Shown in pieces: positions 22,199 through 34,700 of a DNA stretch of 45,091 nucleotides. The stretch is from Phoronis australis. Taxonomy: Eukaryota; Phoronida; Phoronidae. Every line of letters begins with the position of its first letter. Position 1 is the first letter of the stretch. The notes beneath the pieces are model-generated. The model was not told the DNA's origin. It did not search any database and worked only from the letters and a program-made list of their open reading frames with translations. A program made the position numbers and the translations under genes. The DNA lies in contig NMRA01000121.1 of the NCBI GenBank assembly GCA_002633005.1, positions 876,849-921,939 on the forward strand. The letters run 5' to 3'.

Positions 22199-22378
22199 CC
22201 CCCCCCAAAAAAATAAAACTGCACACATTTAAATCTTGTTCCATCCATATAATTTTAATTACCGGGGTTCATTAATAAACTCAACATTTCCCTACGCTCT
22301 TGCTGTTTTATTTTTTGCGGCAGCCAAGGTGGAGGGGGGCGGGCACCGCCCTGCCCCCCCCCCCCCCAGGCCGCCTAT
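22199..22378. repeat. Poly-C/G-bounded interspersed repeat, copy 2
   Basis: Near-identical to 1-171 across the AAAACTGCACACATTTAAAT, ACCGGGGTT and GCGGCAGCC blocks. It ends in a 14-base C-run and GCCGCCTATAT. Mismatches concentrate in the homopolymers. It has no coding capacity. Confidence 0.8.
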
Positions 22379-22889
22379 ATAATAGCCATTCTGTTAGCCA
22401 TGTGTTTCTGGACAATTGGCAGCCCGCAGATCGGATTGTTAGCACACTGAGGTGTAATTTAACTATTTCTTGGTCAATTTTTACGGCTTCAAAAACGAAT
22501 TCATGGATAGGGTCTATCAATAATACGCAACAGTAACACCGGTAGGGAACGGTATCTGAAAATGTTTCAGTAAAGTCGTTTCGCAAACGTTGTGATTTGA
22601 GCGATAAGAGCCCAGGCCAAGCCCAATTCGTCATGATGACGTGCGCCAGATGTCGGCATATTTCCAAAAATTTCACCCGTTTGATACGATATGTACAACG
22701 AAATAGTACCGGGTGGTCAGTTTACAGGTCGACTTAGCTCCGCCTTGGCCTCACATCCAGCCGGCTGTGACACCCTCTTAGGAAACTTGCTTTTCAATGG
22801 GAAAATTAGGATACGATTCCTTTTGGGGTTTGGATTCGAACTGAAATGGGGCCATTTAGAAGCATGCTGCGACATCATCGGGACCCCGC

Positions 22890-22912
22890 GGCGCCGGTCA
22901 GGCTCCGGCGCC
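22890..22912. other. GC hairpin upstream of candidate leader exon
   Basis: GGCGCCGG, a 7-nt loop, then CCGGCGCC: a perfect 8-bp stem in a CpG-rich patch just before 22945. It could be part of a promoter-proximal GC-rich region, but no function can be assigned. Confidence 0.45.
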
Positions 22913-22944
22913 AGATAATACGGAGTAAATACGGCCGTTGAACG

Positions 22945-23038
22945 ATGTTGTCGGTTTTCGCCACTATGCGCCGCTCAAGTCAAGTCTCCTGTGTTGAAGA
23001 TACATTCGTGGATTCAACGTGTGTGAAGGATTTCATTG
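22945..23038 (+). other. Candidate exon in a CpG-rich patch (possible CDKAL1 leader)
   Basis: A CpG-richer stretch contains an ATG at 22945 open for 31 codons and ends at CATTG|GTGAGT, a good donor. If spliced to the acceptor at 25624 the frame runs into TGA quickly, so it cannot supply the CDKAL1 N terminus; it could be a 5' UTR exon or an exon of an unrecognised transcript. The predicted peptide (MLSVFATMRRSSQVSCVEDT...) is not recognised. Confidence 0.25.
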
Positions 23039-23289
23039 GTGAGTGTATTATTTACGTTTACGGCGAGGGTTTACAAACGACTGAGCCCCATCGCAGTCAT
23101 TTGAAAATGACGATCGGTCACCATCTCAACATACTGACAGTGTTATCGACAATTAGGTGATAATTCAGTTGGCAACTCGCTTCACGCTCGTGGCCCTCAC
23201 TACACCTGAGCTGTTTTTTTTTCATTGCCATTGGCATTGGACGATTGGTGCATTGGTCAGTCTCCAGACGGCCAGTGCCAGTGAGGACG

Positions 23290-24037
23290 GCAGAATGGTA
23301 AATGTTGGCCAAAACCGTTTTGTCCACCTGACGTCAAACGCATGCTGGCGCCCCCAATGGTAGCCTGCTCTTGTAGAGTCTGCAGTTTGTTTACACAACT
23401 GGTAACTCGACTCAGGGTGATGACATCATTTGTATCAAACAAAGATACTCTACCGATATATTTGTTTGTATGCCAGGCCACGGACAGTGCTGTTCTTGAA
23501 TGGAACTATTTACGGACATTTAGGCAAACCTTTGGCAAATGTGAGTCGACTTTGAACAAAAATATACCATGTTGGTCGACATAACTTTCAAAATTTTAAT
23601 GAAAAACAAAATAATGGAATGCCTGGCCACATTCCACTCACAGACAGCAGACGTCTTATCACTGCCGTAAATCGTGAGAAGCTGAAACGTAAACACAACC
23701 TCTGCATACAACGCAGGCAGTCGCAGTACCCGCGGACGCAGGACTCAGTTCAGACACTCAACTGAGCAAAATTATTTATCATGCCGCAACCTCAGAATTC
23801 ACTATATAACATATCACATATACATTCTTAATTCTTAGACTTTGAGGATTGACAAAAGTCACGATACATAGACTTATCCAAATCTATCTGTGACTCATCT
23901 GATGCTACTTGGTACGTACTGATAGGCTAAATCAGTGGTTAACTCGATTTAGGAGTTCTCATGACCTCCACTGGGGGTGCCAGCATGCGTGTGAGGTCAG
24001 TGGATAAAAGGGTTTTGGCCAACATTCACCATTCTGC
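23290..24037. repeat. Large inverted repeat (about 70-bp arms)
   Basis: Arms 23290-23360 and 23968-24037 are reverse complements with few mismatches: CAGAATGGTAAATGTTGGCC and CATGCTGGCGCCCCCA on the left match GGCCAACATTCACCATTCTG and TGGGGGTGCCAGCATG on the right. The spacer is about 600 bp with no open frame of note. It may be a foldback element or two copies of one repeat in opposite orientation. Confidence 0.75.
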
Positions 24038-24076
24038 GTGGGGACGGTGTAGCTTCCATAGGAGTAGGCAACACGT

Positions 24077-24110
24077 AGCCCCCTCTGTTGACTTTTTAGG
24101 GGCTACAATA
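24077..24110. other. Small hairpin
   Basis: GTAGCCCC and GGGGCTAC pair around a spacer of about 16 nt immediately right of the inverted-repeat arm, possibly part of the same element. Confidence 0.4.
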
Positions 24111-24419
24111 TTTCCCATCGCTTTCTGTACGCATTTCGTTCCATGCATATTAAACGTGCAGTAGGCCAAATCCGGCCACCGATTTTTGTGTTATCACCTC
24201 GTCTAAAATACATTCCACATTTAGAACTATCACTTAAAAAGAGCTTACTTTCTTCATTGGTCCTTTTTACTTCTATACATATCTTCGATGAAGTTTAGTT
24301 GTGAGAATTCAGGTGACTTTGGCGAAGAATTCGAACTCCACTTTCTTAGTTGCCGTTAACTTTTTCACCATGCGCGCAATAACCACAAAGTATTTTAACT
24401 GAGTTACGTGAGTTAGGCA

Positions 24420-24578
24420 AAGGCTAGCGTGAGACTGAGTGAAGGGCGTGGCGCTGGCGCGTGAAACTTGCAAAATAGCATGGGAAGGTATCAGGTAAAA
24501 TTTGTAAGATTTGTGTCCCTTGGACTTTTTATTCGTCAACATGCGTGATTTCATGTAATATCCTCAAAATGGCACCCG
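24420..24578 (+). promoter_or_regulatory. Candidate CDKAL1 promoter / first leader exon end
   Basis: A moderately CpG-rich stretch (GGCGTGGCGCTGGCGCGTG near 24446) is followed by CAAAATGGCACCCG|GTAAGAG. AAAATGGC is a YY1/Pho-type core and GTAAGA a good donor. Joined to the acceptor at 25624, the ATG at 24569 opens a 12-codon uORF overlapping the CDKAL1 start. This makes a plausible leader exon, but it is inference only. Confidence 0.3.
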
Positions 24579-24579
24579 G

Positions 24580-25623
24580 TAAGAGAAACTTGAGTAAACC
24601 GCGACGGATTTTCATCGATTTGTTCAAGTTATCTTGGCTGAATCGTCTCCAGACTTATGGTGTGAGTTGTTTATAACACCATGTGTTTTTGTGCATGTTT
24701 CATTTGATTTTATTTCCTGTATTTTGAAATTCGTAACTTTTTGTGGGGATGTACTATTGCTCCTGTATGCCTGCGGCATCCAAGGCGATGTAGCTGCCTA
24801 CCATAGGAACTTCATACGCCTGAAGCTTTTCGGCTAATTATGCCCCACATCGACTAAAACATCAAAGTCATGTTGTTGCAACTACCTTTTGCACTTAGAG
24901 GAACACCTTAGGAGGCCGTCGATGTCTTTAACTCCTTCCAACTTGAACAAACACTCCCGTTATCAAAATTTTTCTTCGAGCAGTCTTTCGTTCAGTTCCC
25001 AAAATTGGTAACTGGTCATTTTTATACTGCACACACCATAGGATATGACGTTATGCCACCTGCCAATAATATGATATTCAATTCCATTATCAGTGCAAAT
25101 TATTTGACCATATGTTTAAAGTCGTCCTTGGTTGTCAGCCACATTTTCCTATAAGGCCGACCCCAAGGTCGCAACTTTTTGTCAGTTGACCTATAATTTG
25201 CGTATTGCAATTTTGCCTATGGAAAATTATCTCTGGGTATTTCAGTACTTACCAGTCTCAACTTCTTTCAAGTCTTAAGTAGCATTGAAAGTAAACATAC
25301 TGGTGATCAGGTTTAATTTCAACCTGAGCAATAGTGTGGTATAAAGTGCTCACATTTTGAGAACCAGTTGATGCCAGTTATTCAGTAGAGACAATAAAAA
25401 ATGCAGCCACGTTTTATCACACAAATGAAGTAACCTGCCCTCAAGAAAAATTCGAGACAATCTAAATGTAAAGTATTAAAATGTGAACTTTGAAAATACT
25501 TTCAATGCTCAAGTGTCCTCTTTTTCCGTGTGATCTTTTTTGCTTAGCAATATCAGTTCTGAAAATGACTTGCAGTTATTGTTAACTATCATTAATTTTG
25601 TTTATTTTCTTCACCACATTCAG
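24580..25623 (+). other. Intergenic or CDKAL1 leader intron
   Basis: AT-rich with no coding block. It ends with a pyrimidine-rich tract (TTTATTTTCTTCACCACATTCAG) that forms the acceptor for the first coding exon of CDKAL1. Confidence 0.6.
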
Positions 25624-25644
25624 TATCAACTGGTTCAAGGAAAG

Positions 25645-25725
25645 ATGATTGATGATATAGAAGACATTGTTGGAGAAGGAGACGTGACCCTGAACGAGCG
25701 TAAAGAAGCAAAGAAACATGTCACA
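25645..25725 (+). CDS. CDKAL1: CDKAL1 coding exon 1
   Basis: Residues 1-27, beginning [13 protein letters not shown], matching the LLDDIEDIV start of vertebrate CDKAL1. The exon itself probably begins at 25624 after ATTCAG, making 25624-25644 5' UTR. An upstream in-frame extension has no Met. Donor ACA|GTATGA, phase 0. Confidence 0.8.
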
Positions 25726-28700
25726 GTATGAACAGTTTAAAGTCTGAATAAATTAGAGGTTTTACCATACATGTTCTGGCAACGCTGTATATTTTCAATG
25801 CACAAAATCTGTGGTCTTGGGCACAGGCCACATCCAACACTATTGGCCGTGATGTCACTATTCACTAGCGACACCTGGTGAGATGCTGGTTTTACTTTTG
25901 CCAAGTACATTGTCTGTTCACTGTTCGAACCTGAGTTGTGCATTGGAAGAGAGTAGCGCCACCTGTGGGAATTCCATCAGAAAATATTGGGAGTTATGAA
26001 TCTGTAGTCTACAATCTATGGTCTTCCGCAGATGCAGAGTCTGTGGTTTGGAGGCAGTCAATAGTTATTTGCATTTAACGATGTTTTGCAGTGTGAAAAC
26101 AAATAATTGTAGAGGAGTCTAGTAACTTCAGACTACTATGACAGTTTTACAAGGCTCAAGGCAACTGAAATTGTCTTGTAAACATTCTTCCATTTGAAAT
26201 GGAAATAATTGCTAAAGTTGCCATTTTCCAGTTTTGTCTGGCCCGCGTCATTGCTGCATGTCCTCAAAGTTTTACAAGATTTTGTTTCATGAAAGTTGTA
26301 CTCTCCACACCATTGGTAATAATTAAGCTACTTTTTAGTCATTTTTGTCGGAAAAGTTGACACAATGAATCTCCCTTTCATTGAACCTGAACATTTTGTC
26401 TATCTATACTTCTGTGTGTGTAAATTCTACAGTTATTTTGCACAAAGTACCATAATTGCCAAAAATTGTAATTTTACCGTTTTTCAGTGGCTGATTACCA
26501 TTTTGCAAATTATGAGAACTAATTAAGCAATAAAGTAAGAATTTTTAGTCTTCATGCATAATTCTGATACGATATCATTGCGCTGATATGTAACAACACA
26601 ATTTAGCAAATGTTATTTTATGACATCTGCACACTGCAAACTATGCTTGAAATAAACTGGAATGTTCTTTAACAAAATAGAGTTGCACTTGAGTGATGGT
26701 AAATTACCTTTTTGGAGTCTAGTTGTCTTGGTTGTCATAGCTTCCTGTCCCTTCTCCAGTGGTGATTGATTGAAAATTTCCTCACTGTCTCCCATTGGCC
26801 ATATTGTGTGCTAAAAAGTGAAGAATTACTGTTTATATTTGTAGGTTCGTGCTCGAAAAAATCAGCAACATCAGAAACGGGAAGTTGGTGCTGAAGGGGA
26901 CAGTATTATTCCTGGTACTCAGAAGATCTATGTCAAAACATGGGGCTGTTCCCATAACAACTCAGATGGAGAGTACATGGCAGGCCAGTTGGCTGCTTAT
27001 GGTTATAAGATCACAGGTATGAGCCACTGTAAGATCACAGGTATGAGCCATTGTAAGTTTGGCGGCGTTCTTTTCCTTGTTCAAATTAGAGTTAATCTAC
27101 CTGACAGAGGATAAATAGCATAAATTAGTTTGACGTATAACGCATTGATGTACATCTCTTTTCACTTCAACAAATCAAATGACACCATCATTTGGCTGTG
27201 TTGAATAATTCAGTCCAACAGTCCAAACCAAACATAATCAAGACAAATTGACGCCAGATTTCTTGTCCTTACCTCAGAGTGCAAATGGAATACCTCATCA
27301 TGACTGGCAATAAACCGTATTGATGGGGAATTCTAACTACTCTGAGGGTGAACTCAGTTCTCAGCCATCATGACGAGGAAACGATGTGATTCCTTTTGGT
27401 GTGTGTTGTAGCATCTTTCTGTCCTAACTGTAGATTTTGTCTGTTTTGCCTTTTGTCAGTCCTTTCAACGAACAAGTTGTTTGTCGAAATTTGTTAGACG
27501 GTGTTTTGGAGTTGCGAAACCAAAACTGCCAGTCATATCATAATGTTGAAATGGTTGACTCAATGTTGTCCAGGTGGCGCTAATGAATAAACGTCCCGCT
27601 TTTTGACACCTGGATAGATTGAGAGCAAAAAGTAGTTAATTAATCACTCAAGTAGTAAGGGAACCGCGTGATTTTTGAATGCAGACATTTCTATGGCACG
27701 GTTCCTTGCTTCACTCGCAACACCCAGTGAATTTCGAGTTCTCCATTCGGTGTTGATTTAAAAAAATATTGCTCTTGCAATCACTTCTAGACATGAAAGA
27801 TGATGCGGATCTCTGGATATTGAACAGCTGTACAGTGAAGAACCCCGCTGAAGACCACTTCCGTAATGAAATCAACAAGGCCAAAGACAGTAACAAGAAG
27901 GTGGTGGTTGCTGGCTGTGTACCGCAGGGACAGCCCAAGTCAGACTACCTACAGGTGCAGTCAATACATGCTGATTGACAGCACTCATTTACTTCCGTAA
28001 AAATCAATAAAGAACTTCATTTCACCTTGTTTACACTGTCAAAAGCATGTTTTTTTAATTGATCGAATTTATGTTGTTCATAATTTTCCAGCACATGACA
28101 GGAAATCCTTCACAATCTGTGAAGTGGGGTGCTTACTTCAGTTATTGGGGCAGGAGTGAATGAGAGCCTAAAACCTGTTCAGATTATAATGCTAAATGTC
28201 TAGAATGCACCAGAGCTCAACTCATAGCTCGTGTCTGCGGCAAAATGAATCATGAAAAATTTGCCTGCCTCTTTTGCTTGTTTTATTTTACCTGGCAAGC
28301 TTTAATCCCCGCAACATTCAGGCGAGGTGCGTTGAATGCTTAACCAGCTACCTTTGGTAGTCAACAAAGTTCATTTATTTATTGCTGACAACAAAGAGTT
28401 TCTCTCCTTATCTCTGTAACCCTGTGTACTAAATTTACGGTTTACTGTGAACATAGTTTACAAGTCAGTGAACATTTTGCCTCTCTTTGTGCGGGTGACA
28501 ATGGCATGTGAGGTGTATTTCTATAGTGACTCACAGCTCGGGTTGTAGCTGTTCGTCTGTGGTGGTCATTAGTTCAACGCTCCTAGGTGCAGCACTAGCC
28601 TGTGTCACCTGGAATAGTGGGAGCGTCCAATTCCAGTCTTTCACACTCAATCATTTTTACAGCATTGTTATAAGGGAATCTAAAGCATCCTTTGTAATTT

Positions 28701-31700
28701 TCCATTGCCAGATGCACTAGTCATGACCATGAATCACTGCCTGTGCGGTAGCTTTCAGTAACTGACTAAATTTCAAGTAAAAATTTCCTGTGAATCTTCC
28801 AGTGATTTACTGTATCTGTTTCTCTTCTGAGGTTTTAGCACATAACTTTGATGAGTTTAAAGACTGCTCTATGCTAAGTATAGTTTGCAACTTCTATCTT
28901 TTAAGCTATTGTGAGCTTTAAAAGTCCTTGGCAATCTTTAGTTCTGTCAAATTCTACAAGCAACTTTGTTCACTTGAGGTCTAGAGTTTCCCGACGCATA
29001 TGTTACCATCTGGTAATGTTACCATGTGGGTCTGAAGTCAGCATGATGTGCACTCAACCAAAAGGTTCTGAGTTTGATTGCCGCACTACTGTTTTTTGTG
29101 GCTTTGTTCTGAGTGTGGCCCTTAAGCTGCTTTGTTTCAGTCAACTCAGCGGTAGTAGTGATGGATTAGCGTTCAGTGGTGTTAATAGAGGCTCCCACTT
29201 CTGACATAGTGTACAGAAATGTTAATTTGGCGAGTTTGAATCAAGGGGAATATCACTGTCTAAGATATATTTTGACACACGCTTTACGGTCTGTTTACAG
29301 GGCCTGAGTACAATAGGAGTCCAACAGATTGACAGAGTGGTTGAAGTAGTAGAGGAAACACTGAAAGGTTTGTGGGTAAAAAGTAGTGCACCAACTTGTG
29401 GTCAGGTTGTATTTCGAGAACGTTAGGGTAACTTGAAATTATTGGTCTATTAGATTGGGTTCTAGTGGTACAAAAACAAATAAACTTTGGCAAACTGCTT
29501 TATCTGAACTTGCGATTTTGAAGATGTTTTGTGGACAACATGAGTCCTTAGAATTTCATTGAAATAACTCCTTGCATGGCGGATGTAAGTTATTAAATTG
29601 TCAGAAGTGTTGATTTTTCACTTCACAAGTTCATCCAATTTACGCTAAGGTTATTTTAACATATTACGCAACTAAAACATTAGTTTGAAAATGATCGTAC
29701 AAAATGACACCCGTAATTCCTCGACATAAGCGGTGAGTGCGTAATTTATCGTAAGAGAAGCTGGAATGATAGCTCATTACCCATTTCGAGGGGGAAACGG
29801 AGGTCCTTCAGGTACTTGGGGGAGTGATCTCCCAGAGTTACTCCACTGTTGTTCAAAACAGGTCTCGGACGCTTGCATGATGTAGAAAACTTTGTTATAG
29901 CTACACTATACGAACTGGTGTGCTTCCTTGAAGTTAAGTGCCTGACGTTTGTTTTCAGGTCATTCTGTTCGACTGTTTGGCCAGAAGAAACAGAATGGGA
30001 AAAAGTACGGTGGCGCCTCCTTGAGCTTGCCCAAGATCCGAAAAAATCCTCTCATAGAAATCATCGCTATAAATACTGGGTGAGTCATATTCATTTTTGT
30101 CGTGTTATGTAATACATCGTCTTGGATTTTTACAAAGAAATGTGAGTGTATGAAAAGTGATGTCTATTTTAATTGAGTCAGTGGACATGTTTAGTATTAA
30201 AAAGTTCGACCTGGTCCGGGTCTAATCTTTGTACTCGAAATCAAACTCGAAATTGTTTCTCTGACTTTTTCCATCCTTCTGTAATACAAACAAGACAAGC
30301 GTTTATAGTTATATGCTTGAGTAATTTATGGGTTTTGCAGATGAGTTTCAAATCCAAGTTTGCTCTTGATCCCTAGATTTGAGCTACAAACTCAAGTAAA
30401 AACTTGCGATATCAAGTTCAGGCGCAGTGCGAACTAGGTTTAGACAGTCCTACAGTCACATAAATCATGACATACTCAAGACCAGAGTTATAGTCACTTA
30501 TCTTGAGTTTGTGTTAAAGTAGAACAAAATTTTTTTTAAAAATTTGAGTTCGATTTCGAATACAAAGATTAAACTCCAGACCTATGGCTAATGTTGTGTT
30601 ATGTTGTTGATTTTCTGAAGTGATGTTCCAGCATTTATTTTCTAAATGGAATTTGAACATTAAAATAATTTACACTGAAGTCTGGCTCAACATGGGATGT
30701 ATTCAAGACATTTTACATTTTTGATAGATGTCTGAATCAATGCACGTACTGTAAAACAAAGCATGCCAGAGGAGAACTTGGGAGTTATCCCCCTGAGGAG
30801 ATCATCGCGAGGGCTGTACAGTCATTTCAAGGTAAGTGAGCATGGGAATGCTCGAACGGTCAAATTTGTTCAAAATAATTTACTTGATTAGAAGGTGAAT
30901 GCTAGTTTAACCAAAGATGTTAATAAGAGATATCTGTGATTGATATAAGCAAAATTAAATGTAGTTGAAATTATTTTTTGTAAAACTATATTAATAGCTT
31001 ACCATAAACATGCACTGCTTGCATCACAGTGTAACTTAGACTTATATTTCTATTTCACTAGCAAATTTTTTATCTAGCCTTTCAAACTTGAAGCTAAACC
31101 AAGGCCCTAATAAAACTGTAAAGTGCATTGAAAAGAAAATTCAAACAATTAGATAAGGGCATTTACATTCTTCTAATTTCGACGTCTGCAAACAAATTTG
31201 CAAAACCACGAAAATTTTGTCCTGTATATTGTGCCTTATTCGAACCATGCATATGACACACACTACTTACTGTACGTGTATATTTAAAACCTGCGTTCCA
31301 TTTGAGAAGTGAATTTTTAAATTTTTTATTTAAACCACTTAATCATAAAAAAATTGTCTCATCTTGTGCCTTGCTCTGAAGAGACGTGACACGGTGCACA
31401 AAATGATGTGGTGTATACATAACGAGTCAACTTGTAGAATCTGGTCTCAAGAATTATTATTTCTGTCCGTTCTTTTAAAGCCCTGAATTACCTCTAATTT
31501 GACCTATGAAAGTACAATTTAAGACCACTATCATACAGTTAGTGGTCAAAATCAAAAGTTTTTTATGCTGGAAGGTGAGTTTATAGTCACTTTAAACTCG
31601 TTAAATCATGTGGTTCATGTGTTTAGTGTTTTTTGATGTGTGAATTGTTGTTATGATTTATTTTGTATTGATACTATTCATATCTCCTACTCTTCCGTCT

Positions 31701-34700
31701 TCTTGATGTTGCTGAACTGAAGAACATCTGCCACGACCCGCTGACATACTTGACTCCTTAAACAAAATCATCATTTCAGAGGGTGTGGTGGAGATCTGGC
31801 TTACTTCCGAAGATCTCGGTGCCTATGGTCATGATATTGGCGTTACGTTACCACAGTTACTATGGCAACTAGTAGAGGTGATACCAGAAGGTGCCATGCT
31901 GAGAATGGGCATGACTAATCCTCCGTACATATTGGAGCATTTAGAGGTATGTCACTGGGAAGCTCCAAGGAACTTAACTTTCAGAGTACAATCAAGCGTG
32001 CCCAGGACTCTTAGACTGCTTCCTCATATTGCGTGTGTACATGTCACGCTCTTTATTTTCAATGTATGTGAGGTGGCTGGTCTATTTGTTGATAAAAATG
32101 ACCAGGGCCTGAGGTCTAATCTCTTTACTCGAATCTCAACTTGAAAATTGGCCAATTGTACGTTCCGCTTGGAGTAAACTTACAACTTAGTATTTCAATC
32201 ATACAGTGAGATTTGATCTTAGATCCTGAACCCAATGACTGTGGTTTAATCTCTGCGCTCAAATTCGAACTCGACATTATTTTTGATATTTTTTATGAAC
32301 TCTAGGCAGGTATCTATTATTTTGCACTCTAGTATAAGGGCCCCTAGATTTGAGCTCTAAGCTAGATTTCAAACTCGAGGTTTTGGGTGAAAACTAGAAA
32401 TTTCAGACGCAAACTTGTAGCTTTAATACTGGGGTCATTGAGTGCAAAATAGGATTAAACATTGATCCATGTAAACCATAATATATTTGAGCACAGAATA
32501 ATACACAGTTATATTGAGTTCACTAAGGTAGAACAGAATAATACACAGTTATATTGAGTTCACTAAGCTAGAACAGAATAATACACAGTTATGTTGAGTT
32601 CACTAAGCTAGAACAGAATAATACACAGCTATGTTGAGTTCACTAAGCTAGAACAGAATAATACACAGTTATGTTGAGCTCACTAAGCTAGAACAGAATA
32701 ATACACAGTTATGTTGAGTTCACTAAGCTAGAACAGAATAATACACAGTTATGTTGAGTTCACTAAGCTAGAACAGAATAATACACAGTTATGTTGAGTT
32801 CACTAAGCTAGAACAGAATAATACACAGTTATGTTGAGTTCACTANTTATACGAACCATGCATATGACAGACACTACTTACTGTAAGTGTATATTTAAAA
32901 CCTGCGTTTCATTTGAGAAGTGTATTTTTAAATTTTTTATTTAATTTAAACCACTTATCATAAAAAATTGGTTTCAACTTGTTCCTTGCTCTGAAGAGAC
33001 GTGACACGGCGCACAAAATGATGAGGTGTATACGTAACGAGTCAACTTGTAGAATCTGGTCTCAAGAATGATTATTTCTGTCCGTTCTTTTAAAGCCCTG
33101 AATTACCTCTAATCTGATCTATGAAAGTACAATTTAAGACCACTATCATACAGTTAGTGGTCAAAATCAAAAGTTTTTTTACGCTGGAAGGTGAGTTTAT
33201 AGTCACTTTAAACTCATATGGTTCATGTGTTTAGTGTTTTTTGATGTGTGAATTGTTGTTATGATTTATTTTGTATTGATACTATTCATATCTCCTACTC
33301 TTCCGTCTTCTTGATGTTGCTGAACTGAAGAACGTCTCCCACAGCCTGCTGACATACTTGACTCCTTAAACAAAATCATCATTTCAGAGGGTGTGGTGGA
33401 GATCTGGCTGACTTCTGAAGATCTCGGTGCCTATGGTCATGACATTGGCGTTACGTTACCACAGTTACTATGGCAACTAGTAGAGGTGATACCAGAAGGT
33501 GCCATGCTGAGAATGGGCATGACTAATCCTCCGTACATATTGGAGCATTTAGAGGTATGTCACTGGGAAGCTCCAAGGAACTTAACTTTTTGAGGTTGTT
33601 TGTTCAGAGTACAATCAAGTGTGCCCAGGACTCTTAGACTGCTTCCTCATATTGTGTGTGTACATGTCACGCTCTTTATTTTCAATGAGGTGGCTGGTCT
33701 ATTTGTAGATAAAAATGACCAGGGCCTGAGGTCTAATCTCTTTACTTGAATCTCAACTTGAAAATTGGCCAATTGTACCTTCCGCTTGGAGTAAACTTAC
33801 AACTTAGTATTTTAATCATACAGTGAGATTTGATCTTAGATCTTGAACCCAAGGACTGTGGTTTAATCTCTGCGCTCGAATTCGAACTCGACATTATTTT
33901 TGATATTTTGTGTTCTACTTTAGTTTGAACTCTAGATAGGTATCTATTATTTTGCACTCTAGTATAAGGGCCCCTAGATTTGAGCTCTAAGCTAGATTTC
34001 AAACTCGAGGTTTTGGATGAAAACTAGAAATTTCGATTTCAGATGCAAACTTGTAGCTTTAATACTGGGGTCATTGAGGATAGGATTAAACATTGATCCA
34101 TGTAAACCATAATATATTTGAGCACAGAATTATACACAGTTATATTGAGTTCACTAAGCCAGAACAGAAAATGTCAAAAATAATTTTTGTAATTTTTTAT
34201 TATAAATTAAGTCTATTATAAGGAAATAGACTGCTGTTACGTTCTGTGTGTGCGATACTGGGGGTGAAGTTGGTAATTTGTGTTTTTTAGTTCAGGACAA
34301 GGATTCATTTAAATAATAGTAATAATAATATCATTTATTCAAGGATTCATTTAAAGTGGTAGATAATGCCAAATATGAACACAAGCAAAACATATTTTTT
34401 GTTAAAGCTGGGTTTCTTCTTGTTTTGCTGACTAAAAAGTGAATATTGAATTAGAACTTTTACTGTTATGAAATCGGTCTCAGCATATTCCTCACCGTGA
34501 TAGCATTATATTTCCATTTCCAATAAGAACATCGAAACTCAATAAAACTCGTCACAATTTGTTAGGGTTGGCCAACCCTAAAATTGCAGATTGGAAAACG
34601 GCACATGTACACATTACCTGTGATTTGATTTACGGGCTCATTCGGCAACAATTCAAGATCGGATGAGCGTGATGTTGTTTTTAAGCCCCAGTGTACTTTG

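Larger units (their letters stand above)
31236..32538 (+). repeat. 1.3-kb near-duplicate segment A (partner 32847-34169)
   Basis: Intron, exon 7 and following intron match segment B base for base apart from scattered substitutions and small indels. Examples: a 9-bp deletion near 31596 versus 33212, and about 15 bp added in B near 33589. Segment A runs into the 40-bp minisatellite; B has a single unit there. Confidence 0.95.
32847..34169 (+). repeat. 1.3-kb near-duplicate segment B
   Basis: Starts immediately after the n at 32846 with TTATACGAACCATGCATATG, matching 31236. It continues through a second exon 7 and the foldback-like sequence to a single minisatellite unit, then unique sequence (AAAATGTCAAAAATAATTT). 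Confidence 0.95.

Noticed and set aside
31780-33554. Both exon 7 copies included in one CDKAL1 transcript
   Set aside because: Series inclusion shifts frame and hits TGA at 33409-33411.
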